This document shows, piece by piece, positions 26,266 to 35,150 of a stretch of 64,000 nucleotides of DNA. The notes under the pieces are model-generated. The model worked only from the letters and a program-made list of their open reading frames with translations, had not been told where the DNA came from and did not search any database. Numbering within the stretch: the stretch's first letter is position 1; every line of letters starts with the position of its first letter. This DNA is from Rhodoplanes tepidamans (GTDB taxonomy: Bacteria; Pseudomonadota; Alphaproteobacteria; Rhizobiales; Xanthobacteraceae): NCBI RefSeq assembly GCF_030813915.1, contig NZ_JAUSUJ010000001.1, forward strand, positions 372,001 through 436,000, in the 5' to 3' direction. A program made the translations under genes and the position numbers.

Positions 26266-28013
26266 CCGCCATCGATCCCGTCACCCTCGCGGTGCTCGGC
26301 GGCCGGCTGGAGCAGATCGCCGACGAGATGGACGCGACGCTCTACCGCTCGGCCTTCAACCCGATCATCGCCGAGGCGCGCGACGCCTGCCACGGCCTCT
26401 ATCACGCCGAGACCGGCGACACGCTGGTGCAGGGCACCAAGGGCCTGCCCATCTTCGTCGGCGCCATGGCGTTCGCCGTGAAGTCGGTGATCGATCTCGT
26501 GGCGAAGCGCGGCGGCCTCGCGCCCGGCGACACCTTCCTGTTCAACGATCCCTATGACGGCGGCACCCACCTGAACGATTTCCGCCTGGTGCGGCCGGTG
26601 TTCCGGGGAGGAAGACTGTTCTGCTGGCTCGCCTCGGTCGGCCACTGGCTCGACATCGGCGGCAACGTGCCGGGCGGCTACAATCCGAAGGCGACCGAGT
26701 GCTTCCAGGAGGGCGTCCGCTTCCCGCCCGTCAAGCTGATCACGGCCGGCGCCATGAACCAGGACGTCCTCGACATCCTGGCCGCCAACACGCGGGTGCC
26801 GCTGTCCAACTGGGGCGACCTCAATGGCCAGCTCAACGCCCTCGATCTGGGCGAACGACGCTTCCATGCGCTGCTCGACGAGTACGGCGACGCGACCGTG
26901 ACGGCCGCCTTCGACGCCTTCTCGGACCGCGCCGAGGCGCTGATGCGGGCCGCCCTGCGCTCGCTGCCGGACGGCACCTACACGTTCGAGGACTTCTTGG
27001 ACAATGACGGGATCAAGGACGAGCGGCTCGTCATCGCGCTCGACCTGACGATCCGCGACGGCACCATGGTGCTCGACTTCTCGCGCTCGTCACCGCCGCC
27101 GCAGGGCCCGATCAACATCTCGCGCGCCACCACGGTGGCGGCCTGCTACGTGGCGCTCAAGCACGTCTTCGTCGAGGTGCCGGCCAATGCCGGCTGTCTG
27201 CGGCCGATCGACTTCGTGATTCCCGACACGACGCTGCTCGGCGCCAAGGCGCCGAAGCCGGTCGCCGGCTACACCGAGACGATCCTGCGCCTGATCGGCG
27301 TGGTTTTCGGCGCGCTCGCGCAGGCCGACCCGGCGCGCGCCACGGCCGGCCCGTTCGGCACCATCAACGCGCTGTCGATCGCCGGTCACCGTGCGGACGG
27401 CAGCCGCTGGGTGATGTTCTCGTTCTTCGGCGGCGGCCTCGGCGGCAACCCGCAGAGCGACGGGCTCAACCACGCCAACAACCCGATCTCGACCGCGACG
27501 ATCCCGCCGCTCGAGATCCTGGAGGCCGCCTATCCGGTGAAGTTCACCCAGTGGGCGCTGCGGCCCGACAGCGCCGGGCCCGGCGCCCATCGCGGCGGCT
27601 TCGGTGCCGTCTACGAGATCGAGGTGCTCTCGGACGCCCAGGTGTCGCTGCTCGGCGAGCGCGGTAAGGTCGCGCCGTTCGGCGTCGTCGGCGGCGGCCC
27701 GGCGGCGCTGAACCTGTTCCACTGGCAGACCGACGACGGCGAGCGCTCGCCCCCGATGGTCTCCAAGGTCACCGACGTGACGATCCGGGCCGGCCAGCGC
27801 GTGCGGCTGGAGACGCCCGGTGGAGGAGGGTGGGGCGATCCGGCGGCCCGCGACCCGGACCGCGTCGCCCGCGACGTGCGGTTCGGCCTGCTCGCACCGG
27901 CGGCCGCCTTGGCGCAGTACGGCGTCGTCGTCGACGCCGACGGGCGGATCGCGGCGGGTGGGCTGCCGGGCGGCCCGGCGGGTCGTGACCAACGCGAAGG
28001 AGAAGCGGCGTGA
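26262..28013 (+). CDS. Hydantoinase B / oxoprolinase family subunit
   Basis: A 583-residue subunit of an ATP-dependent N-methylhydantoinase/5-oxoprolinase/acetone-carboxylase family enzyme. It starts at a GTG (GTGA overlap with the previous stop) with GGAG upstream. Family landmarks: LEQIADEMDATLYRSAF, FNDPYDGGTHLNDFRLV, GHWLDIGGNVPGGYN and the glycine-rich ETPGGGGWGDPAARDP near the end. It works as a heteromer with the HyuA subunit encoded next. The ring opened could be a hydantoin, lactam or cyclic imide; sequence alone does not decide. Confidence 0.92.
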   Translation: MTAIDPVTLAVLGGRLEQIADEMDATLYRSAFNPIIAEARDACHGLYHAETGDTLVQGTKGLPIFVGAMAFAVKSVIDLVAKRGGLAPGDTFLFNDPYDGGTHLNDFRLVRPVFRGGRLFCWLASVGHWLDIGGNVPGGYNPKATECFQEGVRFPPVKLITAGAMNQDVLDILAANTRVPLSNWGDLNGQLNALDLGERRFHALLDEYGDATVTAAFDAFSDRAEALMRAALRSLPDGTYTFEDFLDNDGIKDERLVIALDLTIRDGTMVLDFSRSSPPPQGPINISRATTVAACYVALKHVFVEVPANAGCLRPIDFVIPDTTLLGAKAPKPVAGYTETILRLIGVVFGALAQADPARATAGPFGTINALSIAGHRADGSRWVMFSFFGGGLGGNPQSDGLNHANNPISTATIPPLEILEAAYPVKFTQWALRPDSAGPGAHRGGFGAVYEIEVLSDAQVSLLGERGKVAPFGVVGGGPAALNLFHWQTDDGERSPPMVSKVTDVTIRAGQRVRLETPGGGGWGDPAARDPDRVARDVRFGLLAPAAALAQYGVVVDADGRIAAGGLPGGPAGRDQREGEAA

Positions 28014-30082
28014 TCGAGGCTCTCGGCCGGACCGTCGGCGTCGACGTGGGCGGCACCTTCACGGATCTGTTCTTCTACGACGAGGCGGAGCGTCGCTTCC
28101 GCACCGCCAAGGTGCCGTCGAACCGCGGCGACGAGGCGGTCGGGTTCATGGGCGGCCTCACGACCTTCGGACCGGTGTCGGAGCTTTCCTCGATCGTCCA
28201 TGGCACCACGGTCGGCACCAACGCGCTCCTGGAGCGCAAGGGCGCCCGCATCGGCCTGATCACGTCGCGCGGCTTCCGCGACGTGCTGGAGATGCGGCGG
28301 CGCGACCGCCGCCACACCTGGGGCCTGTGGGGAGACTTCGAGCCGGTGGTCGATCGCGATCTCAGGCTCGAGGTGGCCGAGCGCACCCATGCCGACGGCA
28401 CCGTGGTGACGGCGATCGATCCCGAGGAGGTGATGGCGGCCGCGCAGGCGCTCGCCGCCAAGGGCGCACAGGCGCTCGCCATCGTGTTCATCAACGCCTA
28501 CGCCAATCCGGCCAACGAGCAGGCGGCACTCGCCGCGGCCGCCGCGGCATGGCCGAACGCCAACATCGCCTGCTCGAGCCAGATCCTGCCCGAGATCCGC
28601 GAGTTCGAGCGCACCTCGACGACCGCCCTCAACGCCTATCTGCAGCCGGTTGTCGGCAGCTATCTGGAGAAGCTCGACGGCGCCCTGCAGGCCGGCGGAT
28701 TCGCCGGGCGCTTCCACATCGTGCAGTCGAACGGCGGCATCATGTCGACGGCGACGGCGCGCCGCCTGCCGGTGCGCACCGCGCTGTCCGGTCCGGCCGC
28801 CGGCGTCATCGCCGCCGCGGCGATCGCCCGCGCCGCCGGCTTTCCGGACGTGATCACGGGCGATCTCGGCGGCACCTCGTTCGACGTGTCGCTGGTGGTC
28901 GGCGGCGAGACCGCGCTCGCCCCGCAGACCACCATCGACTTCGGTCTCGTCGTGCGCACGCCGATGATCGAGATCACCACGATCGGCGCCGGCGGCGGCT
29001 CGATCGCCCATGTCGACGCCGGCGGGCTCCTGCAGGTCGGCCCGCACAGCGCCGGCTCGCGGCCCGGGCCGGTGTGCTACGGCCAGGGCGGGGACCGGCC
29101 GACCCTCACCGACGCCAACGTCGTGCTCGGCCGCATCAACGCGGCGCGGCCGATCGGCGGCAAGCTCGCCTCGCTCGATGTCGAGGCGGCGAAGGCGGCG
29201 ATCCTCCGCGACGTCGGTATCCCGCTCGGCCTCGACGCTCACGCGGCCGCGGAGGCGATCGTGCGGGTCGCCGACGCCAAGATGGCGGGCGCCATCCGCC
29301 TCGTCTCGATCGAGCGCGGCCACGATCCGGGCCGGTTCGTCGCGGTGCCGTTCGGCGGCGGCGGCGCCCTGCACGTCGGCGCCCTGATCAAGGACGTCGG
29401 CCTCAAGGGCGCACTGGTCCCACGCTATCCGGGCGTCACCTCGGCGCTCGGCTGCGTCATCGCCGACATCCGCCACGACCAGGTGCAGACCGTCAACCTG
29501 ATGCTGGCCGGTCTCGACGCCGCGGCCCTCGACCGCCGCATGGTCGCCGAGGCGGCCGCGGCGCGGGCCGTGGTCGAGGACGCCGGGCTCGCCATGGAGC
29601 GCATCGACCTCGTCTTCGAGCTCGACATGCACTATCTCGGCCAGACCCACACGGTGGCGGTGCCGCTGCCGGTGGCGGTCGCGGACGGCACCACGGGCGT
29701 CTCGGCCGGGCTGATCCGCGACGCGTTCGACCGCGCCTATCAGGCCTCGTTCAGCCGGCTGCTGCCGGACGTGCCGGTGAAGATCGTCAACCTGCGCACC
29801 GCCGCGATCGGCCGGCGGCCGCGCTTCGATCTCGCCGCGCTGGCGCCCGGGCCGGAGGCGTCTGTCGAACGGGCCCGGCAGGGCACCCGGCCGGTGTGGT
29901 TCGCCGGCGGCTGGCACGAGACCGCGATCTACGCGCGGCTCGATCTGCCGGTCGGCACCGTGGTGCCGGGCCCGGCCGTGCTGGAGCAGCCCGACGCCAC
30001 GACCGTGATCGATCCCGATCTGGTCGCCCGTGTCGACCGGCTCGGCAACGTGATCGTCGAGCGCAAGGAGGGGCAGCCGTGA
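28010..30082 (+). CDS. Hydantoinase A / oxoprolinase family ATP-binding subunit
   Basis: A 690-residue subunit with the N-terminal Hydant_A ATPase-like fold: VGVDVGGTFTDLFFYD, then VHGTTVGTNALLERKGARIGL. The second half shows the typical DLGGTSFDVSLV phosphate loop, IGAGGGSIAHVD and FGGGGALHVG. It phosphorylates the carbonyl oxygen of the ring so that the amide bond can be hydrolysed. The GTG start overlaps the HyuB stop by 4 bases, and its own stop overlaps the following hydrolase by 4. Confidence 0.93.
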   Translation: MIEALGRTVGVDVGGTFTDLFFYDEAERRFRTAKVPSNRGDEAVGFMGGLTTFGPVSELSSIVHGTTVGTNALLERKGARIGLITSRGFRDVLEMRRRDRRHTWGLWGDFEPVVDRDLRLEVAERTHADGTVVTAIDPEEVMAAAQALAAKGAQALAIVFINAYANPANEQAALAAAAAAWPNANIACSSQILPEIREFERTSTTALNAYLQPVVGSYLEKLDGALQAGGFAGRFHIVQSNGGIMSTATARRLPVRTALSGPAAGVIAAAAIARAAGFPDVITGDLGGTSFDVSLVVGGETALAPQTTIDFGLVVRTPMIEITTIGAGGGSIAHVDAGGLLQVGPHSAGSRPGPVCYGQGGDRPTLTDANVVLGRINAARPIGGKLASLDVEAAKAAILRDVGIPLGLDAHAAAEAIVRVADAKMAGAIRLVSIERGHDPGRFVAVPFGGGGALHVGALIKDVGLKGALVPRYPGVTSALGCVIADIRHDQVQTVNLMLAGLDAAALDRRMVAEAAAARAVVEDAGLAMERIDLVFELDMHYLGQTHTVAVPLPVAVADGTTGVSAGLIRDAFDRAYQASFSRLLPDVPVKIVNLRTAAIGRRPRFDLAALAPGPEASVERARQGTRPVWFAGGWHETAIYARLDLPVGTVVPGPAVLEQPDATTVIDPDLVARVDRLGNVIVERKEGQP

Positions 30083-30702
30083 GCGTCGCCGCCGTGCCGG
30101 TCGAGAGGACCGCGCTGCTGATCGTCGACCTGCAGAACGACTTCCTGCATCCGGACGGCGCCTATGGCCGGGCCGGGCAGGGGGTGCCGGAGATCGCCGC
30201 GCTGCCGGCCCGCATCCGGCCGCTCGCCGCGGCGCTGCGGGCCGCCGGCGGCCTCGTCGTCTCGACCCAGTTCACCCTGGTGCCGGGCCGCGCCGGCGAG
30301 CCTCTGATCTCGCCGCATCTGCGCCAGCTGCGGCCGTTCCTGGCGAAGGGCGACTTCCTGCCCGGCGCGTGGGGCCACCGGCTGGTCGACGAGCTGCAGC
30401 CGGCCGACTTCTCGGTCGAGAAGATCGCCTATTCGGCCTTCTACATGACCCGGCTCGAATGGGTGCTGCGCAAGGTCGGCATCGAGCGGCTGATCGTCTG
30501 CGGCATCGTCACCAATGGCGGCGTCGCCTCGACGGTGCGCGACGCCCATGTCCGGGACTTCGAGCTCGCCGTGCTGGAGGATGGCTGCGCCGCCTTCTCG
30601 CCCGCCGTGCACCGGACCGCCGTCGAGGCGCTGCGGCCCGTCGCCCGCATCGCCACCGTCGCGCAGGTGCTCGAGGAGATCCGCTCCGAGGCCGGGCCAT
30701 GA
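30079..30702 (+). CDS. Isochorismatase-fold (cysteine hydrolase family) protein lacking the usual Cys
   Basis: A 207-residue hydrolase of the isochorismatase superfamily, which includes N-carbamoylsarcosine amidase, maleamate amidase and nicotinamidase. D17 (VDLQNDF) and K115 are in place, and the cis-peptide region GIVTN is present. The position normally held by the nucleophilic Cys is G148 (TNGGV). Amidase members need that Cys, whereas known isochorismatases can lack it. The protein either uses a non-thiol mechanism or is not an amidase. The GTG start overlaps the HyuA stop. Confidence 0.85.
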   Translation: MSVAAVPVERTALLIVDLQNDFLHPDGAYGRAGQGVPEIAALPARIRPLAAALRAAGGLVVSTQFTLVPGRAGEPLISPHLRQLRPFLAKGDFLPGAWGHRLVDELQPADFSVEKIAYSAFYMTRLEWVLRKVGIERLIVCGIVTNGGVASTVRDAHVRDFELAVLEDGCAAFSPAVHRTAVEALRPVARIATVAQVLEEIRSEAGP

Positions 30703-32171
30703 GCGTCCGGCCGGCGTCCAGCACGCGTTTCGAGGTCGAGATGCCGGTGGTGGTGATCGGGGCCGGCGCCGCCGGCCTCGTCGCCGCGCTGTCGGCCCGG
30801 GCGGAGGGCGCCGACGTGCTGGTGCTGGAGCGCGACCCGGTGCCGCGCGGCTCCACCGCCATGTCGGCCGGGCTGATCCCGGCGCCGGCGACGCGCTGGC
30901 AGGCGAAGGCCGGCATCGTCGACACGGTCGAGCTGTTCGCCGCCGACATCCTGGCGAAGGCGCAGCGCGAGCCCGATCCGGCCCTGGTGACGCATCTCGC
31001 CGAGACGATCGGGCCGACGCTCGAATGGCTCGCCGACGCCCACGGCCTGCCGTTCGACGTGATCACCGAGTTCCTCTATCCGGGCCACTCCACGTTCCGG
31101 ATGCACGGCCTGCCGAGCCGCTCGGGCACCGAGCTGATCGAGCGGCTCGCCGCCGCGGCCGAGGCGGCCGGCGTCGAGATCCTCACGCAGGCGCGGGTGG
31201 CGACGCTCCATGCCGATCCGGACGGGCGCGTGCGCGGCGTCGGCATCGTGCGGCCGGACGGGACGACGGACGCGGTCGGCTGCGGCGCGCTGGTGCTGGC
31301 CTGCAGCGGCTACGGCGGCAACAGGGCGCTGGTCGAGCGCCACATCCCGGCGCTCGCCGGGGCGACGTTTTTCGGCCATGCCGGCAACCAGGGCGATGCG
31401 CTCGTGTGGGGCGAGGCGCTCGGCGCCGCGACGCGCCATCTCTCCGGGCACCAGGGCCACGGGGCGATCGCGCATCCGCACGGCATCCAGATCACCTGGG
31501 CGACGATCACCCAGGGCGGCATTCAGGTGAACCGCGACGGCCGCCGCTTCGCCGACGAGGCAGTGGGCTATTCCGAGCAGGCCGCCGCCGTGGTGGCGCA
31601 GCCGGACGGCATCGCCTTCACGATCTTCGACGAGCGCATCGCCGCGACCGCCCGCGGCTTCGAGGACTTCCGCCAGGCCGAGCGGGCCGGGGCCGTGCTG
31701 AGCGCGGCGACGATCCCCGAGCTGGCGGACCGGATCGGCGCGCCGGCCACGGCGCTCGCCGCGACGCTGGCGGCCGTGGAGGCGGCCCGCGCCGCCGGCG
31801 TGCCCGACGCCTTCGGCCGCGACGTCGCGCGCACGCCGCCGCTGGCGCCGCCCTACCGGGCCGTCAAGGTCACCGGCGCGCTGCTGCACACCCAGGGCGG
31901 CCTCGTCGTCGACACCGACGCGCGGGTGCTGCGGCCGGACGGCACGGCACTGCCGAACCTGTTCGCGGCCGGCGGCGCCGCCTGCGGTGTTTCGGGATCG
32001 CAGGCGAGTGGCTATCTGTCGGGCAACGGCCTGCTCGCGGCGGTCGGCCTGGGCCGCGTCGCCGGCCTCGCCGCCGCCGGGCTCGCGGCCGCGGACCCCG
32101 CTGCCGACGATGCGGCGCAGCGAAGCCCGGCCACCTGCACGGACCCCGACGCTGCCGGCCGGGCCGGCTGA
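30699..32171 (+). CDS. FAD-dependent dehydrogenase, tricarballylate dehydrogenase / fumarate reductase flavoprotein family
   Basis: A 490-residue flavoprotein. The N-terminal dinucleotide-binding fold is VVVIGAGAAGLVAALSA with a terminal acidic residue (LVLERD). The family motif HTQGGLVVDTDARVL and the C-terminal FAD loop NLFAAGGAACGVSG are both clear. Relatives interconvert saturated and unsaturated dicarboxylates or 3-ketosteroids. In this operon it could introduce or reduce the double bond that the LeuCD-type hydratase acts on. The ATG overlaps the previous stop by 4 bases. The substrate is unknown. Confidence 0.88.
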   Translation: MSVRPASSTRFEVEMPVVVIGAGAAGLVAALSARAEGADVLVLERDPVPRGSTAMSAGLIPAPATRWQAKAGIVDTVELFAADILAKAQREPDPALVTHLAETIGPTLEWLADAHGLPFDVITEFLYPGHSTFRMHGLPSRSGTELIERLAAAAEAAGVEILTQARVATLHADPDGRVRGVGIVRPDGTTDAVGCGALVLACSGYGGNRALVERHIPALAGATFFGHAGNQGDALVWGEALGAATRHLSGHQGHGAIAHPHGIQITWATITQGGIQVNRDGRRFADEAVGYSEQAAAVVAQPDGIAFTIFDERIAATARGFEDFRQAERAGAVLSAATIPELADRIGAPATALAATLAAVEAARAAGVPDAFGRDVARTPPLAPPYRAVKVTGALLHTQGGLVVDTDARVLRPDGTALPNLFAAGGAACGVSGSQASGYLSGNGLLAAVGLGRVAGLAAAGLAAADPAADDAAQRSPATCTDPDAAGRAG

Positions 32172-32178
32172 TCACGCC

Positions 32179-33615
32179 ATGACCCGATCCACGACGACAC
32201 GATCCACCACTCCGCCGCCCCGCACCCTGTTCGACAAGCTGTGGGACAGCCATGCCGTCGTCACCCGCGAGGACGGCCAGACGCTCCTGTTCGTCGACCG
32301 GCATTTCCTGCACGAGGGCTCGCACCACGCCTTCGCGCAGCTGGCGGCGCGGGGCGCCGCCGTGGCACGGCCCGACCTCACCTTCGCGGTCGCCGACCAC
32401 TACGTGCCGACCCGCGGCCGTCCGGCGATCGCCGACGACAGCGTCCGCGCGATGGTCGACCGGCTCGCCGGCAACACGGCGGTCCACGGCATCCGGCTGT
32501 TCGGCCTCGACGACCCGCGTCAGGGCATCGTCCACGTGGTCGGCCCGGAGCAGGGGCTGACGCTGCCCGGCCTGGTGACGGTGTGCGGCGACAGCCACAC
32601 CTCGACGCACGGCGCCTTCGGCACCTTCGCGTTCGGCATCGGCGCGTCCGAGGTGGCGCACGTGCTGATCACCCAGACGATCTGGCAGCGCCGGCCGAAG
32701 CGCATGCGCATCCGGATCGACGGCACGCCGGCGCCGGGCGTCGGCGCCAAGGACATGGCGCTGACCTGGATCGCCCGGCTCGGGGCCGACGGAGCGCAGG
32801 GGCACGCGATCGAGTATGCGGGCTCGGCCGTCACCGGCCTGTCGATGGAGGGGCGGCTGACGCTGTGCAACCTGTCGATCGAGGGGGGCGGCCGCTGCGG
32901 CATGGTGGCGCCCGACGCGACCACCATCGCGTTCCTGCGGGGGCGCCCGTTCGCGCCGGAGGGCGCCGCGTTCGATCGCGCCGCCGCCGACTGGCTGGCA
33001 CTGGCGAGCGACGCCGACGCCGCCTTCGACACCGAGGTGTCGTTCGCGGGCGAGGAGATCGTGCCGGTCGTCACCTGGGGCACCAGCCCGCAGGACGCGC
33101 TGCCGATCGACGCCGCCGTGCCGGACCCGGACCGCATCGCCGATCCGGCCCGCGCGAGCCACGTGCGCGACGCGCTCGCCTACATGGATCTGGTGCCGGG
33201 CCGGCCGCTCGCCGAGGTGGCGATCGACCGGGTGTTCATCGGCTCCTGCACCAATTCGCGCATCGAGGATCTGCGCGCCGCCGCCGCCGTGCTGGCCGGC
33301 CGTAGCGCGCGGGTGCCGGGCCTCGTCTCGCCCGGGTCGTCGCTGGTCAAGCAGCAGGCCGAGCAGGAGGGGCTCGACCGCGTTTTCGTCGCGGCCGGCC
33401 TGGAGTGGCGCGACTCCGGCTGCTCGATGTGCGTCGGCATGAACGGCGACCAGGTGCCGTCGGGCGAGCGCTGCGCCTCCACGACCAACCGCAACTTCAA
33501 GAACCGCCAGGGGCTCGGCGCCCGCACCCACCTGATGTCGCCCGCCATGGTGGCGGCCGCCGCCGTCGCCGGACGGCTCGCCGACGTGCGGCCGCTGCTC
33601 GCCGGGAGGATCTGA
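32179..33615 (+). CDS. leuC: LeuC-type hydratase large subunit (3-isopropylmalate dehydratase family, probably catabolic)
   Basis: A 478-residue aconitase-family large subunit. [4Fe-4S] ligands are visible as Cys in GSCTNSRIEDL and the CSMC pair near residue 420. GDSHTSTHGAFGTFAFGIG is the family signature. It adds water to a cis-unsaturated dicarboxylate. Although closest in spelling to LeuC, its place in a catabolic operon without leuA or leuB suggests a maleate, citraconate or dimethylmaleate hydratase rather than leucine synthesis. The stop overlaps the small-subunit ATG by one base. Confidence 0.88.
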   Translation: MTRSTTTRSTTPPPRTLFDKLWDSHAVVTREDGQTLLFVDRHFLHEGSHHAFAQLAARGAAVARPDLTFAVADHYVPTRGRPAIADDSVRAMVDRLAGNTAVHGIRLFGLDDPRQGIVHVVGPEQGLTLPGLVTVCGDSHTSTHGAFGTFAFGIGASEVAHVLITQTIWQRRPKRMRIRIDGTPAPGVGAKDMALTWIARLGADGAQGHAIEYAGSAVTGLSMEGRLTLCNLSIEGGGRCGMVAPDATTIAFLRGRPFAPEGAAFDRAAADWLALASDADAAFDTEVSFAGEEIVPVVTWGTSPQDALPIDAAVPDPDRIADPARASHVRDALAYMDLVPGRPLAEVAIDRVFIGSCTNSRIEDLRAAAAVLAGRSARVPGLVSPGSSLVKQQAEQEGLDRVFVAAGLEWRDSGCSMCVGMNGDQVPSGERCASTTNRNFKNRQGLGARTHLMSPAMVAAAAVAGRLADVRPLLAGRI

Positions 33616-34229
33616 TGGAGCCGTTCCGCCGCCTCGACGCCGTCGTCGCCTGCCCGCTGCCGCTCGCCAATGTCGACACCGACCAGCTCATCCCGGCGCG
33701 CTTTATGAAGCAGCCGCGGGCTGCCGGCTACGGCGGCTTCCTTCTGCACGACCTGCGCTTCGACACCGACGGCACGTCGCGTGGGCTCGCCCTCGACGAT
33801 CCGGCGTTCGCGGGCGCACGCGTGTTGGTGGCGCGGCGCAACTTCGGCTCCGGCTCGTCGCGCGAGGCGGCCGTCTACGCGCTGGTCGACTTCGGATTCC
33901 GCTGCGTGATCGCGCCGAGCTTCGGCGACATCTTCGCCTCCAACGCGGTCAACAACGGCCTGCTGCCGGCACGGGTCGACGACGCGGCGGCGGAGCGCCT
34001 GCTCGGCCGCACCGCGGCGGGACACCGCGTGTCGATCGACCTCGCGGAGCGCACCATCGGCTGCGACGGCGAGACCATCCCGTTCGCCGTCGACGACGTG
34101 TGGCGGACCAAGCTGTTGAACGGCTGGGACGACATCGACCTGACGCTGAGCCACACGGAGGCCGTCCGCGCCTTCGCGGCGGAGCGGGCGGCGATGTATC
34201 CGTGGAGCCTGCCGCGCGATCGGGGATGA
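33615..34229 (+). CDS. leuD: LeuD-type hydratase small subunit
   Basis: A 204-residue swivel-domain subunit. NVDTDQLIPARF and RRNFGSGSSREAAVYAL are the defining motifs. It pairs with the LeuC-type subunit to complete the active site. It is the last gene of the rightward operon that starts with the GntR gene; no clear hairpin terminator was found before the convergent small gene 33 bases on. Confidence 0.9.
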   Translation: MEPFRRLDAVVACPLPLANVDTDQLIPARFMKQPRAAGYGGFLLHDLRFDTDGTSRGLALDDPAFAGARVLVARRNFGSGSSREAAVYALVDFGFRCVIAPSFGDIFASNAVNNGLLPARVDDAAAERLLGRTAAGHRVSIDLAERTIGCDGETIPFAVDDVWRTKLLNGWDDIDLTLSHTEAVRAFAAERAAMYPWSLPRDRG

Positions 34230-34261
34230 CGCGCGGCCGGGCCGTCAGGCGGGGGAGGTCG

Positions 34262-34447
34262 TCAGCAGTGGCGGGGGCAGTCCTGGTCGATCCGGGCCTG
34301 CGCCATCAGGATCACGCTTCGCTCGTCCTGCTGGGGGGTGGTGATGGTTTCGACGACGCCGTAGGTGCCGGGCGCATAGATCTCGGCCTTCCAGGTCTCG
34401 TCGCGTTTAGTGATGATACGGTAGCCGCGGTAGTTGCAATCGGTCAT
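34262..34447 (-). CDS. Small hypothetical protein
   Basis: A 61-residue protein starting MTDCNYRGYRIITKRDETW. The ATG at 34447 has a good GGGAGGACG ribosome binding site, and the chain has a compact YRGYRI...WKAEIYAPG...VVETI beta-strand pattern that looks like a real fold. It has Cys at residue 4 and two near the C-terminus. No family was recognised. It stands convergent to the LeuD-type gene. Confidence 0.55.
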   Translation of the reverse strand: MTDCNYRGYRIITKRDETWKAEIYAPGTYGVVETITTPQQDERSVILMAQARIDQDCPRHC

Positions 34448-34527
34448 CTCGTCCTCCCGAGATGCAGCGGAGCCTGCACGAAGATTCTGACCAGACGCTG
34501 GAGATCTCGTGTCAAAAGGCGAAAAAA

Positions 34528-34549
34528 TCATCAGAATGATTACTGATGA
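34528..34549. promoter_or_regulatory. Perfect 7-8-7 inverted repeat
   Basis: TCATCAG (34528-34534) and CTGATGA (34543-34549) are exact reverse complements around an AT-rich 8-base centre. It sits about 80 bases upstream of the small leftward gene and could be its operator. The regulator is unknown. Confidence 0.4.
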
Positions 34550-34701
34550 GGCAACTACGGGGTCCGTCCGCACCGCCAGGGCGGTCGCAGCGCCGCCCGC
34601 GCATGGGCCGGTCCCAGGCCCGGAGCGCCGCAGCAGGCTCGGCCGTCCAGCGTTGCCCGCGGCGCGACGGGCCCGACGCGAGCCGCCACGCGACCGGGCC
34701 G

Positions 34702-34718
34702 TGTCGCATTCTGCGACA
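34702..34718. promoter_or_regulatory. 17-bp palindrome TGTCGCA-N3-TGCGACA
   Basis: A perfect 7-3-7 inverted repeat, TGTCGCATTCTGCGACA. The same element recurs at 37313-37329 (perfect), 38660-38676 (one mismatch) and 41077-41093 (variant), always in intergenic DNA of the hydrogenase region. It lies 433 bases ahead of the AcoR-like gene. Confidence 0.65.
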
Positions 34719-35150
34719 GGCGGAATGGTCGGGAGGAAATCCTAGAAACTGGGACAGAGTTCATTGAACGTCTGGGCGGGCGTCTCGCCGGCCCGGACGC
34801 GCCCCGGCCCCGGCCGGTCGCTCGCGACGGTTTCTCCTGTCGCGGCAGGCCTGTGCCGCCGCGATGCCGGACGCCGTGCCGTGCCGGGGCACCGGACCGT
34901 GGCCCCGACGAGGCGGTGCGCCTCCCATGCGCCCGAGGAGGGGGAGGTTCTCGGAAAACGCATCGCTCTCATTGTTTAGGTCAATTCCAGGGCCGGAACC
35001 CTGCAGTACCATCGCGCTAATCAAGTCTCTGCGGCTCGTCCCCGAGGGAGGTCGGCCCGGAGCCCGGTTGCTCCGCCCACGTCGCGCCTCCTGCTTCCCG
35101 GACGGATCGGTGTGATCCGCCCGTCCGCAAGTCCGACCGTAGCTCCTGCG

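Larger units (their letters stand above)
34448..35150. other. Intergenic region between the small hypothetical gene and the AcoR-like regulator
   Basis: No supportable gene in about 700 bases. It holds the 22-bp palindrome at 34528-34549, the 17-bp palindrome at 34702-34718 and TTCCAGGGCCGGAA (34985-34998), a further short inverted repeat. The stretch at 34960-35020 is the least GC-rich part and may contain the regulator's promoter. Confidence 0.5.

Noticed and set aside
32179-34229. Leucine biosynthetic leuCD
   Set aside because: The fold and motifs fit, but no leuA or leuB is near and the genes close a catabolic operon, so a biosynthetic role was not adopted as the main reading.
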